6,684 nt of DNA from Cellvibrionales bacterium (GTDB lineage: Bacteria > Pseudomonadota > Gammaproteobacteria > Pseudomonadales > JAHEGP01), in the NCBI GenBank assembly GCA_024645065.1, contig JAHEGP010000178.1, positions 1 to 6,684 of the forward strand, written 5' to 3'. The position numbers and the translations under genes are program-made. The number at the start of each line of letters is the position of its first letter. Position 1 is the first letter of the stretch. This document shows, one piece after another, positions 1 through 6,470 of the stretch. A model generated the notes under the pieces. It was not told the origin of the DNA. It was given only the letters and a program-made list of their open reading frames with translations, and made no database searches.

Positions 1-107
1 TTCAGTGTTTCCCTTTTTAAAAGCTGACAACTGTCATCCAGCATAGGCCAGCTTGTGTCTGAGAGCGATCAGCTTGCCGTAAAATATGCACTGAATCCGG
101 CGAGCAG

Positions 108-145
108 GCAGTTGAAGGTTGCAGTTGAAGGTTGCAGTTGAAGTT
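108..145. repeat. 13-bp tandem repeat, about 2.8 copies
   Basis: The unit GCAGTTGAAGGTT occurs perfectly at 108-120 and 121-133. A third copy, GCAGTTGAAG plus TT, follows at 134-145 with one G missing. A 13-bp period does not preserve reading frame and no gene covers it, so it is probably a small slippage-generated minisatellite. No function can be assigned. Confidence 0.85.
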
Positions 146-191
146 TAATAATGCCTGCACCTTGATTCGAGTGACAGCAGCACACCCTGAC

Positions 192-240
192 ATGTTGCCA
201 GGATGGTTCTATATTGCGATGCGACTGACTGGCACAACAT
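192..240. other. Imperfect inverted repeat after slipin stop
   Basis: ATGTTGCCAG at 192-201 pairs with CTGGCACAACAT at 229-240, giving 10 base pairs interrupted by a 2-base bulge (AC) around a 27-base loop. It sits directly beyond the slipin stop on the minus strand and could be a 3'-end structure of that transcript. There is no T-tract after it in the minus-strand direction, so I do not call it an intrinsic terminator. Confidence 0.3.
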
Positions 241-242
241 AT

Positions 243-989
243 TCAGGACTTCAATTTTTGCAATATGTCTACCGGCACAGGAAATACCAGGGTGGAGCTT
301 TTGTCGCCAGCGATTTCCACCAGGGTTTGCAGGTATCGCAGCTGGATGGCCTGGTCCTGCGCCGACAGCACTTTGGCCGCCTCTGCCAGCTTTTGGGCCG
401 CCTCAGCCTCTCCCATGGCATGAATCACCTTGGCGCGCCGTTCGCGCTCGGCTTCCGCCTGCTTGGCTAGCGCCCGGACCATACTCTCATTGAGATCAAC
501 ATGCTTGATCTCGACATTGGCAACTTTTATACCCCAGGCGGCGGTTTGCTTGTCGAGGATCTTTTGCACATCGGCGTTGAGCTGCTCTCTCTCCGCCAGC
601 ATATCATCCAGCTCGTGTTGGCCCAGCACCGAGCGCAGCGTGGTCTGGGATAGCTGGCTGGTTGCCTCAAGATAATTCTCCACCTGGATGATGGCCCGCT
701 CCGGGTCGATCACCCGAAAATAGATCACCGCGTTGACCTGGACCGACACGTTGTCCCGCGAGATGACATCCTGGGTCGGCACGTCCATTACCACGGTGCG
801 CAGGTCGACACGAACCATTTGTTGCAAAACCGGGATAACAAGAATAAGCCCCGGCCCCTTGACCCGGTAAAAGCGCCCCAACATAAAAATAACGCCACGT
901 TCATATTCACGCAGGATACGCAGCGCAGACGTGAGAAAGGCGAGCAACAAAAACACGACAATGATCGCGAAATAATTCACTCCCAACAT
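243..989 (-). CDS. Slipin, stomatin/SPFH-family membrane protein
   Basis: This 248-residue protein belongs to the slipin group of the SPFH (stomatin/prohibitin/flotillin/HflK-C) family. Such proteins form oligomeric scaffolds at the membrane and often partner an NfeD protease. An N-terminal hydrophobic segment (about residues 4-23) is the membrane anchor. It is followed by the SPFH start REYERGVIFMLGRF (27-40), the GPG turn at 45-47, and the SPFH core with VNAVIYFRV (85-93). An Ala/Glu/Arg-rich helix likely to form a coiled coil spans about 168-210, including QAEAERERRAKVI (177-189). The length is typical for short bacterial slipins. The ATG overlaps the stop of the upstream protease gene in a TAATG arrangement, and GGAGG at 1003-999 sits 9 bases before the start, so the start is well supported. 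Function in membrane quality control is inferred from the family, and the exact partners are unknown. Confidence 0.92.
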   Translation of the reverse strand: MLGVNYFAIIVVFLLLAFLTSALRILREYERGVIFMLGRFYRVKGPGLILVIPVLQQMVRVDLRTVVMDVPTQDVISRDNVSVQVNAVIYFRVIDPERAIIQVENYLEATSQLSQTTLRSVLGQHELDDMLAEREQLNADVQKILDKQTAAWGIKVANVEIKHVDLNESMVRALAKQAEAERERRAKVIHAMGEAEAAQKLAEAAKVLSAQDQAIQLRYLQTLVEIAGDKSSTLVFPVPVDILQKLKS

Positions 990-2362
990 TACCCTGTACC
1001 TCCCGATTCCCGGCTGACCTGCAAGGTCAATCCGTCCAGTGCCTGAACAATTACCTTGTCATCTGGCGCCAGCTTATGATCACAGGTCACCTGCCACAGC
1101 TCGCCGTCCAACCGCACCCAGGCGAGTTCTCCCCCACCCTCGACGGACTCTACGGTCGCCCGTGCGCCGAGCAGGTGTTCGAAGCCACTAACCACCGCCT
1201 GGTGGCGGGCACGCATGAGCATCCCCAGCGCAAATACCAATATCCCGATGCTGAACGCCGCGAACCCGGCGATCATCGGCATGGCGATCTGGTAACCTGG
1301 CAACTGGGTATCCATCAACATGATGGAGCCGACAATAAACGCCGCAATGCCCCCGACACCCAGAATCCCGAAGCTGGGCATAAAGGCCTCTGCCACCATC
1401 AAGCCAACCCCCAGTAGCAACAGGCCAAGACCTGCATAGCTTATTGGCAGGGCATGAAATGCATACAATGCCAGCAACAGGCACACCGCCCCCAGCACCC
1501 CGGGCAAACCAAAACCGGGGCTGTAGAATTCGATAATGAGACCGTAAACACCAATCATCATCAGTACATAGGCGATATTGGGGTCGGTTATTACCGCAAG
1601 AAATTCACTGCGCCAATCGACAGTGTGGGTGTGGACGGCGGCCCCTTTGGTCTTCAGCACGCGGCTAACCCCGGCGATGACTACCGCTTCACCGTCGATT
1701 TGCTGCAGCAGGTCATCGACCGAACTCGCCACGACGTTGATGACACCGGCCTGCAGGGCATCCTGTGCCGACAGGCTCGCGCCTTCGCGGACAGCTTTAA
1801 CTGCCCATTCGGCATTGCGCCCACGCAATTGGGCCAGGCTTTCGATATAAGCGGCGGCGTCGTTGACCAGCTTGCGCTGCAGGCTGGTCTCGCCAGCGGG
1901 TTTAGCGGCGTCGTCCTGGGCCTGGGCATCGTCGCCAGTGTCGGGATCAGCCTGGGAGCCCATTTGAACCGGTGTAGCCGCGCCAAGATTGGTGCCAGGC
2001 GCCATCGCGGCAATATGGCTTGCGTAGAGAATATAGGTCCCCGCACTGGCGGCGCGGGCCCCGCTGGGCGCGACATAAGCCACGACGGGAATGCCTGCGG
2101 CCAGAATGGCCTTGATCATATCCCGCATTGCAGGATCCAGCCCGCCCGGGGTATCGATGCGCAACAACAGCACCTCTGCCCGAGCGGCTTCCGCCTGCGC
2201 CAAACCGCGCATCATGTGATCGGCCGTGGCCGGGCCGATAGCACCTTCAACATCGATCAACCATACCTCTGCACTCGCCCTGGTTGGTGTCAATAGATGC
2301 CAAAGCAGCAGCAGGCAGGCCAGTATCAGGCTGTTGTGACGAGCCCTGTCTAGTGAGGTCAT
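989..2362 (-). CDS. nfeD: NfeD-family membrane serine protease (ClpP class)
   Basis: This 457-residue protein has the full long NfeD architecture. A signal peptide is visible: hydrophobic core about 12-24, likely cleavage after A-S-A at 31. The ClpP/crotonase-fold protease domain spans about 32-235. LLLRIDTPGG lies at 65-74, the probable nucleophile Ser106 is in RAASAGTYI (103-111), and the probable general base Lys164 is in KLVNDAAAYI (164-173). This matches the Ser-Lys dyad known from the archaeal homologue PH1510. A loop rich in Asp, Ala and Gln (about 135-158) lies between the two. Five or so membrane segments follow (about 263-383), then a C-terminal OB-fold NfeD domain (about 391-450). 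The protein is expected in the cytoplasmic membrane with the protease domain outside the cytoplasm. It is the first gene of an operon with the slipin. The start is chosen because it gives an intact signal peptide, although only a weak CAGG lies close before it. Confidence 0.93.
   Translation of the reverse strand: MTSLDRARHNSLILACLLLLWHLLTPTRASAEVWLIDVEGAIGPATADHMMRGLAQAEAARAEVLLLRIDTPGGLDPAMRDMIKAILAAGIPVVAYVAPSGARAASAGTYILYASHIAAMAPGTNLGAATPVQMGSQADPDTGDDAQAQDDAAKPAGETSLQRKLVNDAAAYIESLAQLRGRNAEWAVKAVREGASLSAQDALQAGVINVVASSVDDLLQQIDGEAVVIAGVSRVLKTKGAAVHTHTVDWRSEFLAVITDPNIAYVLMMIGVYGLIIEFYSPGFGLPGVLGAVCLLLALYAFHALPISYAGLGLLLLGVGLMVAEAFMPSFGILGVGGIAAFIVGSIMLMDTQLPGYQIAMPMIAGFAAFSIGILVFALGMLMRARHQAVVSGFEHLLGARATVESVEGGGELAWVRLDGELWQVTCDHKLAPDDKVIVQALDGLTLQVSRESGGTG
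999..1003 (-). promoter_or_regulatory. Ribosome binding site of slipin gene
   Basis: GGAGG on the minus strand lies inside the 3' end of the protease gene, 9 bases before the slipin ATG. Together with the one-base stop/start overlap it supports this start and suggests that translation of the two genes is coupled. Confidence 0.7.
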
Positions 2363-2373
2363 AGCCTGATTGT

Positions 2374-2402
2374 ATTCTAAATGCCGGGCCGAATATATCC
2401 AA
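2374..2402 (-). promoter_or_regulatory. Possible sigma70-type promoter of nfeD-slipin operon
   Basis: On the minus strand TAGAAT (2379-2374, 5 of 6 bases of a -10 box) follows TTGGAT (2402-2397, 3 of 6 of a -35 box) after 17 bases. Transcription would begin near 2367, leaving only about 5 bases before the ATG. That is unusually short and lowers confidence. It would fit the poor ribosome binding site if the message is nearly leaderless. Confidence 0.25.
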
Positions 2403-2540
2403 TGCCACGCGCCGTCGACATCGATTGCAGGTAAATCAAGGATTGCACCGCCAACCCGGACGGTTTACCCGGCCAGCCAGGCCCTTGCAATCTGAATCAA
2501 CAAAACAAACGTAGGCCTTATAGGACTGCCAAAATTATGT

Positions 2541-2569
2541 TATACCAACAATACCAGCTCATTGGTATA
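2541..2569. promoter_or_regulatory. Inverted repeat, candidate operator of cox operon
   Basis: TATACCAA (2541-2548) and TTGGTATA (2562-2569) are perfect 8-base inverted arms around 13 bases. A further ATACCA at 2551-2556 is a direct copy of the left arm core and forms a tighter palindrome with TGGTAT (2563-2568) across a 6-base gap. Three copies of the same core in 29 bp just upstream of coxM suggest binding of a dimeric regulator. The identity of any regulator is unknown. Confidence 0.45.
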
Positions 2570-2573
2570 TAAC
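2545..2573 (+). promoter_or_regulatory. Possible coxM promoter
   Basis: TATAAC at 2568-2573 matches 5 of 6 bases of a sigma70 -10 box. At 17-base spacing the -35 position is CCAACA (2545-2550), only 3 of 6, which would suit an activator-dependent promoter. The box overlaps the right arm of the inverted repeat and the first direct repeat, so a bound protein there would affect transcription directly. Assignment is by inspection only. Confidence 0.3.
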
Positions 2574-2611
2574 GATAACGAAACCGGACAGGGCAACACA
2601 TAACGATAACC
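2569..2611 (+). repeat. Paired ATAACG-type direct repeats before coxM
   Basis: ATAACGATAAC occurs perfectly at 2569-2579 and 2600-2610, 31 bases apart start to start, about three helical turns. Each copy is itself two hexamers: ATAACG-ATAACG at 2569-2580, then the degenerate AAACCG, and ATAACG-ATAACC at 2600-2611. The cluster ends about 35 bases before the coxM ATG and is a plausible regulator-binding site or 5' leader element. Confidence 0.6.
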
Positions 2612-2646
2612 GCATCCCCAGGCGCACAGCCACACGCGAGGTCACC

Positions 2647-3510
2647 ATGATTCCAGCGCAATTTGAATACCACAAGGCCACCAGCATCCAGGACGCCATA
2701 GCACAGCTCGGCGCGCACGAAGAATCGAAATTGTTGGCGGGCGGGCACAGCCTGCTGCCGATGATGAAGCTGCGTTTCGCTGAGCCACCGCACTTGATCG
2801 ATATTAACGGCATCGAGGAACTCAGGGGCATACGCCTCGACGGCGACACCATCTGTATCGGCGCAATGACAACCGAAAACGAGCTGATCCAATCCGAGAT
2901 CCTGCAGCAGCACTGTCCGTTGCTGGTGGAGGCGGCCAGGTTGGTAGCCGATCCACAGGTAAGAAATCGCGGCACCATTGGCGGTGACGTCGTGCACGGC
3001 GACCCGGGCAATGATCACCCGGCGGTCATGCTGGCACTGGATGCGACCCTGGTCCTGCACGGGCCTGACGGCGAACGGCAGACACCGGCCAATGGCTTCT
3101 TTTTAGGCACCTACTGGAATGACCTGCAAGAGCACGAGATATTGGTCGAGTTGCGCGTTCCGGTGATTAAAAAAGGCGTCGGCCATGGCTATCACAAGCT
3201 GAAACGCAAAACCGGTGACTACGCGGTTGCCGCCTCACCGGTCGTCGTTGAACTGGACGGTGATGTTTGCCGCGATATCCGAATTGCCCTGACCAACGTG
3301 GCACCCATGGCGATTCGAGCCGAAGCCGCGGAGGCCATTCTCCGCGGCAAGGCCATCGACGAGGCACTTATCGACCAGGCCGCCCGGGAAGTGGTGGCGG
3401 CCTGCGAGCCCGCTGAAGACCTCAGAGGCGACGCTCTCTACAAGTCCAATATGGCAGCCGAGATGGCTCGCCGCTCGATTCGCGCCGCACTCCAACAGGC
3501 AAGGGGATAA
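2647..3510 (+). CDS. coxM: Aerobic CO dehydrogenase, medium FAD subunit CoxM
   Basis: This 287-residue protein is the flavoprotein subunit of the aerobic Mo/Cu CO dehydrogenase. It takes electrons from the Fe-S clusters of CoxS onto FAD and passes them towards quinones. The two FAD-binding motifs of the family are intact: AGGHS at 31-35 and TIGGD at 110-114, the latter continuing into a conserved HGDPGNDHP stretch (117-125). KLKRKTGDYA (184-193) and the C-terminal CEPAEDLRGDALYK segment also match the CoxM type. The length is close to the roughly 288 residues of the Oligotropha enzyme. GAGGT (2638-2642) precedes the ATG by 4 bases. It is the first gene of the operon, with only 5 bases between its stop and coxS. 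In vivo substrate specificity is set by CoxL, so this gene alone would not prove CO oxidation. Confidence 0.96.
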   Translation: MIPAQFEYHKATSIQDAIAQLGAHEESKLLAGGHSLLPMMKLRFAEPPHLIDINGIEELRGIRLDGDTICIGAMTTENELIQSEILQQHCPLLVEAARLVADPQVRNRGTIGGDVVHGDPGNDHPAVMLALDATLVLHGPDGERQTPANGFFLGTYWNDLQEHEILVELRVPVIKKGVGHGYHKLKRKTGDYAVAASPVVVELDGDVCRDIRIALTNVAPMAIRAEAAEAILRGKAIDEALIDQAAREVVAACEPAEDLRGDALYKSNMAAEMARRSIRAALQQARG

Positions 3511-3515
3511 AAACA

Positions 3516-3992
3516 ATGACCAAGCAACATGTTGCATTCAAGCTCAATGGCAAGCAGGTTGACGTTTTGGTGGAACCCAGGGAGTTACTGGTCCACACCA
3601 TCCGCGAGAGCCTCAGCCTCACCGGCACCCATATCGGCTGTGAAAGCTCCCACTGCGGCGCCTGCACCGTCGACCTGGACGGCAAGTCGGTCAAGTCCTG
3701 TACCGTGCTGGCAGTACAGGCCAACGGCTCGGAACTGAAAACCGTCGAGGGGCTGGCAGATGCCGAGGGCCTGCACGCGGTGCAGCAGGCTTTCATTGAG
3801 GAACATGGTTTGCAATGCGGATTCTGCACCCCCGGGATGCTGATCAGGGCCTATCGCTTTTTGCAGGAAAACCCCAATCCGACCGAGGAGGAAATCCGCT
3901 GGGGAATGTCGGGCAACCTGTGCCGCTGTACCGGCTACCAGAACATTGTCAAGGCGGTCCAGTCCGCCGCTCAAACGCTACAAAAAGCCTGA
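3516..3992 (+). CDS. coxS: Aerobic CO dehydrogenase, small iron-sulfur subunit CoxS
   Basis: This 158-residue protein carries the two [2Fe-2S] clusters that relay electrons from the molybdenum site in CoxL to FAD in CoxM. All eight cysteine ligands are present. The N-terminal plant-ferredoxin-like domain has Cys42, Cys47, Cys50 and Cys62, in GCESSHCGACTV and KSC. The C-terminal helical domain has Cys101, Cys104, Cys136 and Cys138, in QCGFCTPGM and CRCTGY. The first four have the same numbering as in the Oligotropha subunit. AGGGG (3502-3506), inside the end of coxM, lies 9 bases before the ATG. The next gene starts 10 bases after the stop. It is an intact, typical xanthine-oxidase-family small subunit, and its role in CO oxidation follows from the adjacent form I coxL. 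Confidence 0.97.
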   Translation: MTKQHVAFKLNGKQVDVLVEPRELLVHTIRESLSLTGTHIGCESSHCGACTVDLDGKSVKSCTVLAVQANGSELKTVEGLADAEGLHAVQQAFIEEHGLQCGFCTPGMLIRAYRFLQENPNPTEEEIRWGMSGNLCRCTGYQNIVKAVQSAAQTLQKA

Positions 3993-3996
3993 GGTG
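3991..3996 (+). promoter_or_regulatory. Ribosome binding site deciding the coxL start
   Basis: GAGGTG overlaps the last two bases of the coxS stop codon and lies 6 bases before the ATG at 4003. It favours that ATG over the in-frame ATG at 3946, which lies within coxS and has no comparable site. Confidence 0.75.
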
Positions 3997-4002
3997 ATCG
4001 CC

Positions 4003-6408
4003 ATGGACAACCCCACTGAACAACAGGACCGCGAAGATACGCTCAAGGGCGTTGGCTGCTCACGCAGGCGTAAAGAGGACGCGCGCTTTGTGCAGGGCAC
4101 GGGCCGCTATACCGACGACATAAAATTGCCAGGCATGTTGTTCGCGGATATGGTGCGCAGCCCCTATGCCCATGCCCGCATCAAGAGCATCAACAAGGAA
4201 AAAGCTCTGGCTCTGCCGGGCGTGCACGCGGTGCTGACTGCGGATGACCTGAAACCGCTGAATTTGCACTGGATGCCAACCCTGGCCGGCGACGTACAAG
4301 CGGTGCTGGCCGATGAAAAGGTGCATTTCCAGTACCAGGAGGTCGCCGTGGTCATCGCTGACGACCGTTATATTGCCGCCGATGCAACGGAACTGGTGGA
4401 AGTCGAATACGAGGAACTGGAAGTATTGGTCGACCCGCACCGGGCCATGGATGCCGATGCCCCCATCCTGCGCGAGGACCTGGTGGGCAAAATGGACGGC
4501 GCACACAGCGTGCGCGTCCATGACAACCATATCTTTAACTGGCAGGCAGGTGAAAAGGACGCCACTGACCGGGTCTTCGAGCAGGCCGAGGTCACGGTCA
4601 AGCAGGACATGTACTATCCCCGCGTGCATCCCTGCCCCATGGAGACCTGCGGCTGCGTGGCCTCGTATGACAAAATCAACGAGCATCTCACGGTCCATCT
4701 GACCTCCCAGGCGCCACACGTGGTGAGGACCGTGGTATCCATGTTGTCCGGCATCCCTGAAAGCAGGGTTCGAATCGTCTCACCCGATATCGGTGGTGGT
4801 TTTGGCAACAAGGTTGGCATATACCCCGGCTACGTCGTCTCCATCGTGGCCTCCATTGTGCTGGGCGTGCCGGTGAAATGGGTTGAAGACAGGATGGAAA
4901 ATATTTCCACGACCGCTTTCGCCCGGGATTACCACATGACCGGAGAGATCGCAGCCGATAGCGAAGGGCGGATCAAGGCCCTGCGCGTCAATGTGCTGGC
5001 TGATCACGGCGCCTTCGATGCCTGCGCCGACCCCTCCAAGTTTCCCGCCGGACTCATGCATATTTGCACGGGTTCCTACGATATCCCGGTGGCTCACCTC
5101 AATGTCGATGGGGTTTACACCAACAAGGCTCCCGGCGGTGTCGCCTACCGTTGCTCTTTCAGGGTTACGGAAGCCGTATATGTCATAGAGCGGACCATCG
5201 ATGTCCTGGCGCAGAAGCTCGGCATCGACAAAGCCGAGATCAGGCGACGCAATTTCGTCAAGGTCGAACAGTTTCCCTACAAGACATGCCTGGGCTGGGA
5301 GCTGGACAGCGGTGATTACCACACCGCACTGGAGAAAGTGCTCAATGCCGTGGATTATGAGTCGCTGCGCAGGGAGCAGCAGGAGAAGCGCGCGCAGGGC
5401 GAATTGATGGGCATCGGGCTGTGCACCTTTACCGAGATCGTGGGCGCCGGACCGTCACGCAATTGCGACATCCTCGGTGTCGGCATGTTCGACAGTGCTG
5501 AGATCCGGGTGCACCCGACCGGTAGCATCATCGCCAGGATGGGCACCATTACCCAGGGCCAGGGCCACCAGACAACCTATGCACAGATTATCGCCAGTGA
5601 ACTGGGTATCTCATCGGATGATATCTCGATCGAGGAAGGCGATACCGACACCGCCCCCTACGGCCTTGGAACCTACGGCTCGCGTTCTACCCCGGTGGGA
5701 GGCGCGGCCACTGCGGTTGCGGCTCGTAAAATACGCGCCAAGGCGCAAAAAATTGCAGCCCACCTGCTCGAGGTGAGTGAAAACGACATCGAGTGGGACA
5801 TCGACCGCTTCAAGGTCAAAGGTGTGCCCGGCCAGGAAAAAACCATGAAGGAAGTGGCCTGGGCAGCCTACAACAACGTTCCTGAAGGCATGGAACCCGG
5901 TCTGGAAGCCGTGGATTACTATGATCCGCCCAACTTCACCTACCCCTTTGGTATCTATCTGTGCGTGGTGGATATCGACAAAAGCACCGGCGAGACCAGT
6001 GTGCGCAGGTTCTATGCGCTGGACGATTGCGGCACCCGTATCAACCCCATGATTATCGAGGGCCAGATACATGGCGGGCTTACCGAGGGCTTTGCCGTTG
6101 CCATGGGGCAGGAGATGCCGTTCGACGAGCAGGGCAACCTGCTGGGGAATACCCTGATGGATTATTTCGTGCCCACCTTCGTCGAGACGCCACACTGGGA
6201 GACCGATTACACCGTCACCCCGTCACCGCATCACCCGTTGGGCGCCAAGGGGGTTGCCGAATCTCCCCATGTCGGGAGCATTCCCTGCTTTACCTCTGCC
6301 ATTGTCGATGCCTTCTCGCACCTCGATGTAACGCACATGAACATGCCGCATAGCGCCTACCGGGTGTGGCAGAAAGTACACGAACTGGGGCTTGATTCTC
6401 CCGTTTGA
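4003..6408 (+). CDS. coxL: Form I aerobic CO dehydrogenase, large subunit CoxL
   Basis: This 801-residue catalytic subunit oxidises CO and water to CO2 at a Mo-S-Cu site bound to molybdopterin cytosine dinucleotide. The form I signature AYRCSFR is at 381-387, with Cys384 as the copper ligand (equivalent to Cys388 in Oligotropha carboxidovorans). Gln236 in SQAPHV corresponds to Gln240, and Glu753 in GAKGVAES to the catalytic Glu763. GGGFGNK (264-270) and the cofactor-binding QGQGH (518-522) are intact. Length is close to the 809 residues of the reference enzyme, and no frameshift or stop is seen. The N-terminal part (about 18-140) is the aldehyde oxidase/xanthine dehydrogenase a/b hammerhead domain, and the rest is the Mo-cofactor-binding domain. 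The ATG at 4003 is chosen because GAGGTG sits 6 bases upstream and the protein then begins like other CoxL proteins. An in-frame ATG at 3946 would add 19 residues overlapping coxS. The gene is third in the coxMSL operon. Residue equivalences are from memory of the family. Confidence 0.98.
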   Translation: MDNPTEQQDREDTLKGVGCSRRRKEDARFVQGTGRYTDDIKLPGMLFADMVRSPYAHARIKSINKEKALALPGVHAVLTADDLKPLNLHWMPTLAGDVQAVLADEKVHFQYQEVAVVIADDRYIAADATELVEVEYEELEVLVDPHRAMDADAPILREDLVGKMDGAHSVRVHDNHIFNWQAGEKDATDRVFEQAEVTVKQDMYYPRVHPCPMETCGCVASYDKINEHLTVHLTSQAPHVVRTVVSMLSGIPESRVRIVSPDIGGGFGNKVGIYPGYVVSIVASIVLGVPVKWVEDRMENISTTAFARDYHMTGEIAADSEGRIKALRVNVLADHGAFDACADPSKFPAGLMHICTGSYDIPVAHLNVDGVYTNKAPGGVAYRCSFRVTEAVYVIERTIDVLAQKLGIDKAEIRRRNFVKVEQFPYKTCLGWELDSGDYHTALEKVLNAVDYESLRREQQEKRAQGELMGIGLCTFTEIVGAGPSRNCDILGVGMFDSAEIRVHPTGSIIARMGTITQGQGHQTTYAQIIASELGISSDDISIEEGDTDTAPYGLGTYGSRSTPVGGAATAVAARKIRAKAQKIAAHLLEVSENDIEWDIDRFKVKGVPGQEKTMKEVAWAAYNNVPEGMEPGLEAVDYYDPPNFTYPFGIYLCVVDIDKSTGETSVRRFYALDDCGTRINPMIIEGQIHGGLTEGFAVAMGQEMPFDEQGNLLGNTLMDYFVPTFVETPHWETDYTVTPSPHHPLGAKGVAESPHVGSIPCFTSAIVDAFSHLDVTHMNMPHSAYRVWQKVHELGLDSPV

Positions 6409-6470
6409 TCAACACCGACCAGCGCGTAAGATTGCTGGAGAACTTACCATTCAAGCTTGGAGAAACCTAG
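6409..6470 (+). other. Short coxL-coxG spacer with ribosome binding site
   Basis: This 62-base gap holds GGAG at 6459-6462, 8 bases before the coxG ATG. A small inverted repeat, CCAGC (6419-6423) and GCTGG (6434-6438), has a 10-base loop and no T-tract, so I see no terminator. Read-through from coxL into coxG is expected. Confidence 0.5.

Larger units (their letters stand above)
1..242. other. Non-coding region beyond the slipin 3' end
   Basis: No convincing gene is visible here on either strand. The stretch lies downstream of the slipin stop codon. It contains a short 5-bp inverted repeat TGACA-AC-TGTCA at 25-36, a 13-bp tandem repeat at 108-145 and an imperfect hairpin at 192-240, the last two listed separately. 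I see no clear intrinsic terminator with a T-tract for the minus-strand operon. Confidence 0.6.
2363..2646. other. Divergent intergenic region, nfeD / coxM
   Basis: This 284-base region separates the minus-strand protease operon from the plus-strand cox operon and contains no credible gene. The coxM-proximal half (about 2518-2615) is more AT-rich than its surroundings and holds an inverted repeat, two direct repeats and a possible -10 box, listed separately. The half near nfeD shows only the weak promoter candidate. I recognise no riboswitch or sigma54 motif. Confidence 0.8.

Noticed and set aside
25..36. Short palindrome TGACA-AC-TGTCA as an operator
   Set aside because: The arms are only 5 bp with no adjacent gene start or promoter visible, so chance occurrence is likely.
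1454..2296. 280-codon open frame on the plus strand opposite the NfeD gene
   Set aside because: It lies antisense to a well-supported protease gene with signal peptide, catalytic motifs and membrane segments. Its translation has no recognisable domain, and its composition looks like a reverse-strand shadow.
2471..2490. Possible sigma54 promoter around GGCCAGCCAGGCCCTTGC
   Set aside because: The GG and GC dinucleotides are not at the required 12-base offset.
2569..2611. ATAACG repeats as an RcoM binding site
   Set aside because: The complementary strand contains TTATCG in each copy, similar to a TTnnnG-type half site. However, there are two copies 31 bp apart rather than three about 21 bp apart, and intermediate positions match only partly. 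Left as an unassigned repeat.
2518..3060. 180-codon open frame on the minus strand overlapping the coxM promoter and 5' half
   Set aside because: Most of it is antisense to coxM codons for conserved FAD motifs, and its predicted protein resembles nothing I recognise.
3946..4002. In-frame upstream ATG that would extend CoxL by 19 residues
   Set aside because: It would overlap coxS by 47 bases, has no good ribosome binding site, and adds a basic stretch not typical of CoxL. GAGGTG is well placed before the ATG at 4003.
6409..6470. Terminator between coxL and coxG
   Set aside because: The only inverted repeat has 5-bp arms, a 10-base loop and no following T-tract.
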